64,000 nucleotides of DNA, taken from positions 62,001 through 126,000 of the forward strand of contig NZ_JBPKAO010000009.1 in the NCBI RefSeq assembly GCF_051216895.1. The letters are read 5' to 3'. Of this stretch, positions 33,012-41,304 are shown in pieces. The notes under the pieces were generated by a model. That model was not told the DNA's origin, searched no databases, and saw nothing but the letters and a program-made list of their open reading frames with translations. The DNA comes from Aquipuribacter sp051216895. Its GTDB lineage: Bacteria; Actinomycetota; Actinomycetes; Actinomycetales; JBBAYJ01. Within the stretch, counting starts at the first letter, position 1; the number at the start of each line of letters is the position of its first letter. The position numbers and the translations under genes are program-made.

Positions 33012-34949
33012 TCACGGGACCAGCCAGACGCCGTACGTCCCGGTGCCGTCGACGCCCACGAGCTCCAGCGGTGGTGCCCCGACCGGCCCGGTGGGTGGGT
33101 CTGCCGTGGGGCCGACGACCACCGACCCGGGGGTCGCCCCGGCCACCGCGGCCGGCAGGTCCGGGGGCTCGACCACGGTCGTCGCGCGGTCCGCCAGCCA
33201 CCACTGCAGCCCGTTGCCCGACAGCAGCAGCGGTCGGTCGACGAGGAGCAGGACCTCGGCGCCGGGCCGTTGCTCGACGAGCTCGCGCACCCCGAACAGG
33301 CTCCGGATCCAGGCGTCGCGGGGCTCGATGTTGCGGTGCTCGGCGACCAGGGCGAGCCCGAGCAGCACGCCCCCGGCGAGCACCAGCGCCACGACCCTGC
33401 TGCGGCCGCGCGGGGACGCGCGGAGCACCGCGAGGCCCAGCAGACCTGCCACCACGGCTGCGGTCAGCGACGACTGCCACCAGGGCACCGCGAAGCCCCG
33501 CTCGTCGCGCCAGGCCCACGCCTGCACCCCCGGCACGTTCAGCTGGACGAACCCCGCCACCCGGTCGGCGTTGGCGCCGATCGCCAGGGCGGCCGTGACC
33601 GCCAGCACCAGCAGGCTGCCCCCGGTGAGGGCGAGCAGCCGCCTCGTGCCTGCCGCGGTCGTGCCCGCCCCGGTCGTGCCTGCCGCGGCCCCGGCTCGGG
33701 GGGCCGACAGCACGGTCGCGGCCCCCACCAGGGCGACCACGAACCACAGCGGGTCGCCGTAGCGGCCGTAGACCAGCTGGTCGACCCGGCCCCCCTCGTC
33801 CAGGCGCCCCGACAGGTAGGCCGCCCCGACCCCGACCTGCAGGACCACGCCGACGGCCAACCACGTCCACGGACCGACCACCCGGGCGCGCCAGTCCTGC
33901 GGCACGGCCACCACCGCGACCCACCAGCCCAGCAGGCTCAGCCCCAGCCACGCGACGGCGGCGTACCAGGCGTGACCCACGGCCAGCGCGAGCGCGTCGC
34001 CGACCTGGAGCCCGGCGACCTGCTCGGCGGCCACGGCCGTGCGGGCGACGTCGCCGTACAGGACGGCCTCGACGCGGCCGTTGAGCCACCAGCCGGCCGC
34101 GGCGCCGAGCAGTCCGACCACCAGGGCCGCGGCGCCGGCGGGGGACCGCCGCGACAGCGACCACGAGGCGAGGGAGACCGCGGCCAGCAACGTGACCGGC
34201 AGCATCCGGGCGTGGGTGGTGGGCAGCCAGGCCAGCAGCACGGCGAGCAGGCTCAGCACCGCCGGCACCATCGGCGCTGCCGGACCTGCGCGCATGCCCG
34301 GGGCGACCGGCCCCCGGTCGCGGGCCGACGACGACCCGGGTGGTGGCCCCCACAACCGCAGCAGCAGCCACAGCACGGTGGTGAGCTGCAGCGTCAGCAA
34401 CGTCTCGGGCAGGGCGTACCCGGTGTAGCCGAGCCGACCCGCGCCCAGGCAGACCACCACGGCCGCCAGCACGGCGGCCGGGGTGGACAACCCGGTGCGC
34501 CGGGCCACGGTGGTGGCCGGGACCAGCAGGAGCACGGCGAGGCCGACGTTGACCGCGACCGACGCGGCGTAGACGGTCGGCGGGTGGGTGCTCAGCCACC
34601 ACAGCGGCGCGGTCAGCAGGCCCCAGCCCACGGCGTAGCCGCCGGCGTGCTCGGGCGTCAGCAGGCCGGCGCCCTCACCGGTCGCGAACCAGCGCGCCGC
34701 GGCCAGGTACCCGATCTCGTCCTTGGTCTGCACGGGTGCGACGGCGTCCAGGGAGACCGACACGTGCGCCGCGGCGACGACGAGCAGGCCGACGAACCAC
34801 GCGAGCCGGTCCTTCGGTCGGGGCGCGGCCGAGGCGGAGCGGCCACGGGCCGCCTGTGCCGCTGCCGTCGGGACCCCCACCGGAGGATCGTCGCAGACCC
34901 ACGTCGGCGCACCGGCCCAGGTCGTCCCGTGGCCGAGGTGACGGCGCAC
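33012..34949 (-). CDS. Polytopic membrane protein, GT-C-like
   Basis: A 645-residue protein with about eleven to twelve membrane helices. After helix 1 the first outer loop contains KDEIGYLAAARWFATGEG, an acidic motif placed like the catalytic loop of GT-C (ArnT/PMT/GT39-like) glycosyltransferases that use lipid-linked sugars. The soluble C-terminus (about 560-645) has REVLLLVDRPLLLSGN-type strands. The GTG at 34949 is 20 nt past the stop of the upstream cyclotransferase-like gene; a GTG further in (VGVPTAAAQ) would also work. No other envelope-glycan gene is adjacent, so the substrate is open. Confidence 0.65.
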   Translation of the reverse strand: MRRHLGHGTTWAGAPTWVCDDPPVGVPTAAAQAARGRSASAAPRPKDRLAWFVGLLVVAAAHVSVSLDAVAPVQTKDEIGYLAAARWFATGEGAGLLTPEHAGGYAVGWGLLTAPLWWLSTHPPTVYAASVAVNVGLAVLLLVPATTVARRTGLSTPAAVLAAVVVCLGAGRLGYTGYALPETLLTLQLTTVLWLLLRLWGPPPGSSSARDRGPVAPGMRAGPAAPMVPAVLSLLAVLLAWLPTTHARMLPVTLLAAVSLASWSLSRRSPAGAAALVVGLLGAAAGWWLNGRVEAVLYGDVARTAVAAEQVAGLQVGDALALAVGHAWYAAVAWLGLSLLGWWVAVVAVPQDWRARVVGPWTWLAVGVVLQVGVGAAYLSGRLDEGGRVDQLVYGRYGDPLWFVVALVGAATVLSAPRAGAAAGTTGAGTTAAGTRRLLALTGGSLLVLAVTAALAIGANADRVAGFVQLNVPGVQAWAWRDERGFAVPWWQSSLTAAVVAGLLGLAVLRASPRGRSRVVALVLAGGVLLGLALVAEHRNIEPRDAWIRSLFGVRELVEQRPGAEVLLLVDRPLLLSGNGLQWWLADRATTVVEPPDLPAAVAGATPGSVVVGPTADPPTGPVGAPPLELVGVDGTGTYGVWLVP

Positions 34950-34968
34950 CCGGCGCGGGCCTCGGCTC

Positions 34969-35694
34969 TCAGCCCGTGAGCGCGTCCAGGAGGTAGGTCT
35001 CGGCGTCGCTGGGCGTCATCCCGCCGCGGGGCGTCGTCCCGAAGGTCTCGACCACGCCACGCGCCACGACCGCGCGGTAGGCCGGTGAGGGTTCCCGGGT
35101 CGCCAGCGTGCCCGGGCGGGGGTGGGTGAAGGTCAGCAGCGGCTCGCCGTGCAGCAGCCCGGGCCGCAGCAGCCGGGAGTACCAGCCCTCGCCGACACGG
35201 GCCTCACCGGTGCGCAGCACGCCGGGCGGCCAGGGGGCCGCGCGCCGGTCCAGGCCGCCGTTCTCCATGTGGACGACCTCGAGGAACTGCTCCCGTCGCA
35301 CCCGCCACGCCCGGGCCAGGACACCGGGGCCGCTGCCGGCGGGGTCCCAAAAGGCCACCCCGCCGCCGCCCCAGGACGGGGCCTGCAGGGCGAACCGCAG
35401 CCGGCCGGGGAGGACGACCGCGCGGTCGCCGGTGGCCGGGGCGGTGCCGGGCCCGCCCGGGTACTCCCGGTCCAGGCCCGCCACCCGCCCGCCCAGCAGG
35501 TAGACCTCGAAGCGCTCGCGCAGCAGGTTGGACCCGTAGGAGACGTACCAGACGTGCTCGGGGCGGGGCGGTCCGCCGACCGGGTGCAGGTCCTCCGGGC
35601 GCAGGGCCTCCGGGTGCAGGTCCGTCACGTCGGCGGCGCGCCGGGCGTCCAGCACGACGGCCCCGCCCGAGCGGGGGAAGCCGGGCCCCGTCAC
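34969..35694 (-). CDS. Gamma-glutamylcyclotransferase-like protein
   Basis: A 241-residue cytoplasmic protein. The segment VWYVSYGSNLLRERFEVYL carries the xYGSN substrate-binding motif of the gamma-glutamylcyclotransferase (BtrG-like) fold, about 55 residues in. Homologues in actinomycetes are sometimes mislabelled histone deacetylase. The catalytic glutamate expected around LEVVHMENGG is plausible but not certain. The GTG start overlaps the upstream thioredoxin-like gene by 4 nt. The substrate is unknown. Confidence 0.65.
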   Translation of the reverse strand: MTGPGFPRSGGAVVLDARRAADVTDLHPEALRPEDLHPVGGPPRPEHVWYVSYGSNLLRERFEVYLLGGRVAGLDREYPGGPGTAPATGDRAVVLPGRLRFALQAPSWGGGGVAFWDPAGSGPGVLARAWRVRREQFLEVVHMENGGLDRRAAPWPPGVLRTGEARVGEGWYSRLLRPGLLHGEPLLTFTHPRPGTLATREPSPAYRAVVARGVVETFGTTPRGGMTPSDAETYLLDALTG

Positions 35695-36188
35695 ACGGGC
35701 AGCGTGCCCGGGCGGCCCTGCACGACCGCCCGCACCCGCTGCGCCACGACGCCCGGCTCCTGCCCCTCGGTGCCCGGCAGCAGGCGGCCGTCGACCAGGA
35801 CGGCCCCCGGGGTCGTCGACCGGCTCGCCGCCCGCGCCGCCGCCCGGCGGGTGAGGCCCGAGGCACGCACGGCCCGGTAGGTGCTGGGCAGCAGCCACGC
35901 CCAGTTGCCCGCGTCCGCCACGGTCACGTCCACGTCGGGCAGGGCGGCCCGCAGCTCCAGGTACAGCTGGGCGGTCCGGTCGGCGGCCCGCGTGCCGGTG
36001 GCGGACGCCGCTGCGGCGTCGCACCCGGGCGCGGGGCTGCGGCCGGGTCCGGTCCGGTTCTCGCGGACCGCCGCCAGGGCCGCGGTGCCACCGCAGCAGC
36101 CGCCCCCGCCGCGGTGGTCGTGCCACTCGCGCACGAGCACGACCGCGGGCACGGGGCGGCCGGTGGTCACGGGGTGCCCGGTGGTCAC
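35691..36188 (-). CDS. Thioredoxin-like protein, cstA-linked
   Basis: A 165-residue protein of no certain family. An N-terminal strand (VPAVVLVREWHDH) is followed by GGGGCCGG, a vicinal cysteine pair where thioredoxins have CxxC. Later TTPGAVLVDGRLLPG resembles the cis-proline strand of the thioredoxin fold. The GTG start overlaps the cstA stop and the stop overlaps the cyclotransferase-like start, so three genes are coupled. In many bacteria cstA is followed by a small YbdD-type gene; here this different protein takes that place. Confidence 0.55.
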   Translation of the reverse strand: MTTGHPVTTGRPVPAVVLVREWHDHRGGGGCCGGTAALAAVRENRTGPGRSPAPGCDAAAASATGTRAADRTAQLYLELRAALPDVDVTVADAGNWAWLLPSTYRAVRASGLTRRAAARAASRSTTPGAVLVDGRLLPGTEGQEPGVVAQRVRAVVQGRPGTLPV

Positions 36189-37933
36189 GGGCGCCGGTCG
36201 CCGGTGCCGAGCGTGTCCGGCACCTCGACCCGCTCGTCGTCGGTGCCGCGACGCCGGTCCTCCAGCGCGCCCCGGATGGCCGCGGCCGCCTCGACGACCA
36301 GCCACAGCGCCAGCACGGCGATGACCGCGTCGAGCCCGGCCAGCACCCACTCCCCGGCGGCGACGAAGTTGCGGAGGTTGACCACCAGGGCCCACATGGT
36401 CATGACCAGCACGAACGCCAGCGGCACCAGCACCGCCAGCGGGTTGCGGCCGCGCCGCAGGACCCACATCGCGATGACCGTCAGGGCCAGGCCGGCAGTC
36501 AGCTGGTTGGTCGTGCCGAACAGCTGCCACAGGACGCCGAAGGTGTAGCCCGCGTCGCCCCCGCCGGGCAGCAGCGCCAGGAACAGCGGCACGCCCACGG
36601 CGATGAGGCCGGCGACCGTCAGGTTGCGGGCCACCACCCGGAACCCGGCCAGCTCGGCGATCTCCTGGACGACGTAGCGCTGCAGCCGGACCCCGGTGTC
36701 CATCGTGGTGGCCGCGAACGAGATGACGACGACCGCGCCGAAGATGACGGCCAGGTCCAGCGGGATGCCCAGGTTGTTGGCGAACACCGCGATGCCGTTG
36801 ACGAAGTTGCCCGTGGCCCCGCCCGACGCGGTGGCGAAGTCCGGGTACAGCTCCTGCCACTCCACCTGGGTCGCCACGACCCCGGCCGTGACCGCGAGGA
36901 CCGAGCCCAGGGCCAGGCTCCCCTCGCCGAGGGCGCCGAGGTAGCCGACGTGGCGGGCGTCGGACTCCTTGTCCAGCTGCTTGGACGTCGTGCCTGAGGA
37001 CACCAGGCTGTGGAAGCCGGAGATCGCGCCGCAGGCGATGGTGATGAACAGGAACGGGACGACGCTGGGGGAGCCCTCGGGGACGTCGTTGACGAACGGG
37101 GCGACGATCTGGTTCCAGCCGACCGCGATGCCGACGAGGATGACGAAGAGCGCGATGAACAGCTGGTGGGAGTTGATGTAGTCCCGGGGCTGCAGCAGCA
37201 TCCACACCGGGATCCGCGAGGCGATGAACGTGTAGACGAACATGATGACGACCCACAGGTTGCGGGTCTGCTCCATGCCGAGCGCCTCGGCGATCGGCGT
37301 GATGTCGACCGGGTAGGCCTGCCCGACGAGGATCAGCAGGTAGAGCCCGATGACGCCCAGGACGGACGGGACGAGCGCCGCGGTCCTCTTGCGGTAGATG
37401 TACTGCCCGATGCCGATGGCCAGGGGGATCTCGACGAAGATCGGGATCACCGCGCCGGGGTTGGCCGTCAGCAGGTTGCCGATGACGACGGCGAACACGG
37501 CGTTCACCAGGGTCAGCAGGAAGAAGATGATGACCAGGAACAGCGTCCGGCCGCGGCGGCTGATGACCTCGCCGGCCAGCGTGCCGATGTTCTTCGCGCG
37601 GTGACGCACGGACACCACGAGGGCGCCGAAGTCGTGGACCCCGGCGGCGAAGATGGTGCCGATGACGATCCACGCCAGCGCGGGGCCCCAGCCCCAGAAC
37701 ACCGCGATGGCCGGGCCGACGATCGGGGCCGCCCCGGCCACCGAGGTGAAGTGGTGGCCGAAGAGCACGTGCTTGTTCGTCGGCACGAAGTCGACGCCGT
37801 CGGTCATGGTGTGGGCCGGGGTGGGCCGGGAGTCGTCGAGGGCGAAGACCTTGGTCGCCAGGTACTTCGAGTACGTCAGGTAGGCGACGGCGAACAGCGC
37901 GAGCACCACGAGGGCGACGTAGATGGCGGGCAC
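36185..37933 (-). CDS. cstA: CstA-family pyruvate/peptide transporter
   Basis: A 582-residue carbon-starvation (CstA) protein with about sixteen helices. Signature segments are FVPTNKHVLFGHHFTSVAGAAP near residue 60, FWGWGPALAWIVIG, and GAISGFHSLVSSGTTSKQL. CstA proteins take up pyruvate and perhaps peptides, induced when carbon runs low. The GTG at 37933 follows GAGGAGG. The gene is short compared with E. coli CstA (about 700 residues). An 18-bp palindrome lies 20-35 nt upstream. It heads a coupled three-gene set. Confidence 0.92.
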   Translation of the reverse strand: MPAIYVALVVLALFAVAYLTYSKYLATKVFALDDSRPTPAHTMTDGVDFVPTNKHVLFGHHFTSVAGAAPIVGPAIAVFWGWGPALAWIVIGTIFAAGVHDFGALVVSVRHRAKNIGTLAGEVISRRGRTLFLVIIFFLLTLVNAVFAVVIGNLLTANPGAVIPIFVEIPLAIGIGQYIYRKRTAALVPSVLGVIGLYLLILVGQAYPVDITPIAEALGMEQTRNLWVVIMFVYTFIASRIPVWMLLQPRDYINSHQLFIALFVILVGIAVGWNQIVAPFVNDVPEGSPSVVPFLFITIACGAISGFHSLVSSGTTSKQLDKESDARHVGYLGALGEGSLALGSVLAVTAGVVATQVEWQELYPDFATASGGATGNFVNGIAVFANNLGIPLDLAVIFGAVVVISFAATTMDTGVRLQRYVVQEIAELAGFRVVARNLTVAGLIAVGVPLFLALLPGGGDAGYTFGVLWQLFGTTNQLTAGLALTVIAMWVLRRGRNPLAVLVPLAFVLVMTMWALVVNLRNFVAAGEWVLAGLDAVIAVLALWLVVEAAAAIRGALEDRRRGTDDERVEVPDTLGTGDRRP

Positions 37934-37951
37934 AGGGCCTCCTCGACAGGT

Positions 37952-37969
37952 CCGGACAACGGTGTCCGG
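37952..37969. promoter_or_regulatory. Palindromic operator candidate before cstA
   Basis: CCGGACA and TGTCCGG are perfect 7-bp arms around ACGG, 19 nt upstream of the cstA start codon. The arms resemble those of the site before the CoA-transferase (30462-30477), with a 4-nt instead of 2-nt spacer. Confidence 0.5.
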
Positions 37970-38043
37970 TGCGTCGGTCAGGCTAGTGTCGTGACCCGGA
38001 TGCACCAAACAACTGACAGCCCTGGCCGTGTCACCGTGCGGCC

Positions 38044-38892
38044 GTGACCAGCCCGGACGCGGGCGACCCGGACGCGGGTGACCCGGACGCGACCGAAGCA
38101 ACCGCGACCGACCCGCCGTCGGGTCCCGGCGTCGACGCGGTCCGCGCCGCCGTGCGGGCGAGCGGGCGGGGCGAGCTGTGCTGGGTCGCCCCGGACGGGT
38201 CTCCCCGGGCCGCGGTGCTCACGCCGCTGCTGGAGGGCGGCGTCGTCGTCCTGGCGCTCAGCCACGCCGAGCGGGAGCTGGCCCTGGCCGTCGCCGCCGC
38301 GGGCCAGGTGGCGCTGGCCCTGCCCGGGCGGGGCGGGCCCGATGCCGGGGCCGGGGTCCTGCTCGTCGGTCGCGTGGTCCTCGAGGCCGACCCGGACGGC
38401 GCGCGGTTCGTCGACGGGCTCCTGGACCAGCACCTGGCCAAGCACCCGCCCAGCCGGGCGCTCGCCGACTCCGTCATCCTGAGGCGCGAGCACTGGTGGT
38501 ACGTCCCGCGGCTGCTGCTGCGCGTCGAGGCCGACGCCCTGCTGCCGATGCCGCCACGGCCCGGCGCCCGCAGCCACCCGCTGCTGGTCGTCGCCCGGCC
38601 GGGGACGTCGCCGCAGGTCGTGGTGACCACGTCCGAGGGGCGACCCGTCGGGGAGGTCCCGGCGGACGGGGCCGCGCTGCTGGTGAGTCACGACGCCGCC
38701 GACGACCTCGAGCGCACGGTGCAGCTGCTGGTCCCGGGACGGGTGGCGGCCGGCCGGTTCGTGCCCGACGAGCCGCCGCTGCCGGGCCTGCCGCCGCTGC
38801 CGGGCCCGCCCGGTCTGCTGGAGCGCTGGTCGAGGCTGCGGGCGCTGCGCCGCGCCTGCATCGACGGCCTGCGCGCCGCCGGCCTGGCCTGA
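38044..38892 (+). CDS. Hypothetical protein, split-barrel flavin-binding-like
   Basis: A 282-residue protein of uncertain family. The N-terminus holds a DAGDP repeat (short tandem repeats in the DNA at 38050-38090). Residues 30-160 (GELCWVAPDGSPRAAVLTPLLEGGVVVLALSHAERELALAV) resemble the FMN-binding split-barrel of pyridoxamine-phosphate-oxidase-like proteins. The C-terminal half is proline- and arginine-rich and not recognised. The GTG at 38044 is about 75 nt from the divergent cstA operator. The flavin assignment is tentative. Confidence 0.5.
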   Translation: MTSPDAGDPDAGDPDATEATATDPPSGPGVDAVRAAVRASGRGELCWVAPDGSPRAAVLTPLLEGGVVVLALSHAERELALAVAAAGQVALALPGRGGPDAGAGVLLVGRVVLEADPDGARFVDGLLDQHLAKHPPSRALADSVILRREHWWYVPRLLLRVEADALLPMPPRPGARSHPLLVVARPGTSPQVVVTTSEGRPVGEVPADGAALLVSHDAADDLERTVQLLVPGRVAAGRFVPDEPPLPGLPPLPGPPGLLERWSRLRALRRACIDGLRAAGLA

Positions 38893-38970
38893 GGCAACCC
38901 GTCAGCACCGAGGCGCGCGTCAGGACCGAGGCAACCCGCCAGGACCGAGGCGCGCGTCAGGACCGAGGCA
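38891..38970. repeat. Tandem 37-bp repeat (two and a bit copies)
   Basis: Units start at 38891 and 38928, each built of a 19-nt and an 18-nt subunit opening with GAGGC and closing CAGGACC or CAGCACC; a partial third starts at 38965. The two full copies differ at two positions. It begins in the stop codon of the preceding gene and fills the convergent gap before hisN. Confidence 0.8.
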
Positions 38971-39001
38971 CGCCCCGCGGAGGGCAGCCCGCGCCGACCG
39001 G

Positions 39002-39796
39002 TCAGCCGTGGCGGCCGTGGAGCACCGCCAGCGTCTCCTCGTGCAGGGCGCCGTTGGTGGCCACCGCGTCGGCGCCCCACGGGCCGTCGGTGCCGTCCAG
39101 GGCGGTGAACCGGCCACCGGCCTCGGCGACGATCGGCACCAGGGCGGCCATGTCGTGCAGGGCCAGCTCCGGCTCGCAGGCCAGGTCGACCGCGCCCTCG
39201 GCCAGCATCATGTAGGACCAGAAGTCGCCGTAGGCCCGGGTGCGCCAGCAGCGCCGGGTCAGGTCGAGGAAGCCGGGCAGGAGACCGCGCTCCTCCCAGC
39301 CGGACAGCGACGAGTACGACAGCGACGCGTCGGCCAGGTGGTCCACGGCGGACACCTCCAGCCGGCGCGCCGAGGCCAGGCTGCGCCCGGTGTAGGCACC
39401 CGTGCCCGCGGCCGCCCACCAGCGCCGGCCCAGCGCCGGGGCCGACACGACGCCGACGACGGGGGTCCGGTCGTCGACCAGCGCGATCAGGGTCGCCCAC
39501 ACCGGCACCCCGCGGACGAAGTTCTTGGTGCCGTCGATGGGGTCGACCACCCACTGCCGGCGGCCGTGGCCGGTGGGCTCCATCTCCTCGCCGATGACCA
39601 TGTCCCGGGGACGGGTCCGCTGCAGCATCGACCGGACCGCCCGCTCGGCGTCGGTGTCGGCCTCGGTGACGGGGGTCAGGTCGGGCTTGGTGCGCACCTG
39701 CAGGTCCGCGTCCCCGAAGCGCTGCATGGTGAGGGCGTCCACCTGGTCGGCGATGGACAGGGCCAGGCGCAGGTCGTCGTCCCAGGTGTCCGTCAT
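39002..39796 (-). CDS. hisN: Histidinol-phosphatase, inositol-monophosphatase family
   Basis: A 264-residue magnesium-dependent phosphatase of the inositol monophosphatase fold. Metal-site motifs are IGEEM (Glu ligand), VVDPIDGTKNFVRGVPVWATLI and the late WGADAVATNGALHE. In actinomycetes this subgroup (HisN) hydrolyses L-histidinol phosphate, the penultimate step of histidine synthesis. The ATG at 39796 gives the usual length. No other his gene is adjacent. It lies close to rsgA and aroA. Confidence 0.88.
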   Translation of the reverse strand: MTDTWDDDLRLALSIADQVDALTMQRFGDADLQVRTKPDLTPVTEADTDAERAVRSMLQRTRPRDMVIGEEMEPTGHGRRQWVVDPIDGTKNFVRGVPVWATLIALVDDRTPVVGVVSAPALGRRWWAAAGTGAYTGRSLASARRLEVSAVDHLADASLSYSSLSGWEERGLLPGFLDLTRRCWRTRAYGDFWSYMMLAEGAVDLACEPELALHDMAALVPIVAEAGGRFTALDGTDGPWGADAVATNGALHEETLAVLHGRHG

Positions 39797-39866
39797 GGGG
39801 CGAGGGTAGGGCCGGGGCCGGGGTGCGCGGCGGGGGACGAGCGGGCGGCGGACCTACCCTGGACCG

Positions 39867-40226
39867 GTGAGCGACGGCAGCACCCGCAGGGGCACCGACC
39901 GGACCGACCCCGACGCCCAGCCGGCGCGGTGGGCGTCCCGGCTGGGTGACGCGGAGCGGGAGCAGGTCCTGCGGGCGTTCCTGGACGCCGACGGCCGCCT
40001 CGTCCGCATCCCGGCCAAGCACACCAAGCGGCTGGTCGTCCTCGACCTGCTCGCCCAGGAGTTCGTCCCGGGCGAGCGGTACGCCGAGACGGAGGTCAAC
40101 AACCGGTTGCGCGCCTTCCACGACGACGTCGCGGCGCTGCGGCGCTACCTGGTGGAGAACCTGTTCCTGGCCCGTGAGGCCGGGGTCTACTGGCGCACGG
40201 GCGGCAGCGTCGCGCTGCAGGGCTGA
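39867..40226 (+). CDS. DUF2087 domain protein
   Basis: A 119-residue protein. Residues 35-115 (VLRAFLDADGRLVRIPAKHTKRLVVLDLLAQEF, then YAETEVNNRLRAFHDDVAALRRYLVE) match DUF2087, a small helical domain resembling winged-helix regulators. A GTG start at 39867 is used; a poor Shine-Dalgarno and arginine-rich first 30 residues leave the exact start open. It lies between hisN (divergent) and rsgA (convergent). Function unknown. Confidence 0.8.
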   Translation: MSDGSTRRGTDRTDPDAQPARWASRLGDAEREQVLRAFLDADGRLVRIPAKHTKRLVVLDLLAQEFVPGERYAETEVNNRLRAFHDDVAALRRYLVENLFLAREAGVYWRTGGSVALQG

Positions 40227-40245
40227 GCCGGGGCGGCAGCGGCGT

Positions 40246-41304
40246 TCAGTCGCTCCGCTCGCGCTCGCCGGGCTCGAGCTCGCCGCGCACCGCGCGCAGC
40301 AGCCGCCGGAAGCTGTCGAGTCGTTCCCCCGAGGCGTGGCCGGCGTCGACCCAGCCCTGCAGACCGCACTCGTCCTCGTCGTGGGTGCAGCCGCGCGGGC
40401 AGTCCTCGGTCCCGCCGGTCAGCTCAGTGAACCCGCCGAGGAGGGTCTCGGCCTGGACGTGGGCCAGCCCGAAGGACCGGATGCCGGGGGTGTCGATGAC
40501 CCACCCGCCCGCGGCCAGCGGGAGCAGCACCGACGCGGTCGACGTGTGCCGCCCCTTGCCCGTGGTGTCCGAGACGTGGCTGGTGGCCCGCCGGGCTCCC
40601 GGGGACAGCTCGTTGACCAGGGTCGACTTGCCCACGCCGGAGGGGCCGATGATCGCGGTCACCCGGCCGGCGAGCGCGTCGCGGACGGCGTCCAGGCCGC
40701 GCCAGCCCTGCGAGGTCACCGACACCGACGTGAGACCCAGGTCGGCGTAGGCGGCCAGCAGCTGCGACGGGTCCGCGAGGTCGGTCTTGGTGATGACCAG
40801 CAGCGGGTCGATGCCCGCGTCCCAGGCCGCCACCAGGGCCCGGTCGATGAGCCGGGGGTTGGGCTCGGGGTCCGCCGCGGCCACCACGAGGCAGACCTGG
40901 TCGGCGTTGGCCACGACGACGCGCTCGACGGGGTCGGTGTCGTCGGCGCTGCGGCGCAGCGCCGAGGTCCGCTCCGTGACCCTGACCAGGCGGGCCAAGG
41001 AGTCCGTGGTGCCGGAGACGTCGCCCACCAGCCCGACCACGTCGCCGACGGCGATGCCCTTGGGCTTGATCTCGCGGGCCCGCACGGCCGTGATGACCAC
41101 GGCGTCGGGGTCGGCGGGGTCGCCGTGCGCGGGCGCAGGGACCAGGCAGGTGTAGCGGCCGCGGTCGATGGTGGTGACCCAGCCCAGCACCGCGTCGGTG
41201 TGGGTCGGCCGCTCCTTGGTGCGGGGGCGGGTGCCGCGACGCGGTGGGCGGGCCCGCGCGTCGGACTCGTCCCAGGACGCCGTGCTGCGGCGACGGACGG
41301 GCAC
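40246..41304 (-). CDS. rsgA: Ribosome small-subunit GTPase RsgA
   Basis: A 352-residue circularly permuted GTPase that helps mature the 30S subunit. An OB-fold N-terminus is followed by the permuted G motifs: LLVITKTDLADP (G4), then GPSGVGKSTLVNELSPG (G1), then DTPGIRSFG (G3). The zinc site is the CPRGCTHDEDEC segment near the C-terminus. The GTG/ATG start at 41304 directly abuts the aroA stop, so the genes are translationally coupled in one operon, an arrangement common in actinomycetes. Confidence 0.93.
   Translation of the reverse strand: MPVRRRSTASWDESDARARPPRRGTRPRTKERPTHTDAVLGWVTTIDRGRYTCLVPAPAHGDPADPDAVVITAVRAREIKPKGIAVGDVVGLVGDVSGTTDSLARLVRVTERTSALRRSADDTDPVERVVVANADQVCLVVAAADPEPNPRLIDRALVAAWDAGIDPLLVITKTDLADPSQLLAAYADLGLTSVSVTSQGWRGLDAVRDALAGRVTAIIGPSGVGKSTLVNELSPGARRATSHVSDTTGKGRHTSTASVLLPLAAGGWVIDTPGIRSFGLAHVQAETLLGGFTELTGGTEDCPRGCTHDEDECGLQGWVDAGHASGERLDSFRRLLRAVRGELEPGERERSD

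Noticed and set aside
38891..38970. Possible CRISPR array
   Set aside because: Only two full copies, no unique spacers, and no cas genes nearby; it is a direct tandem repeat.
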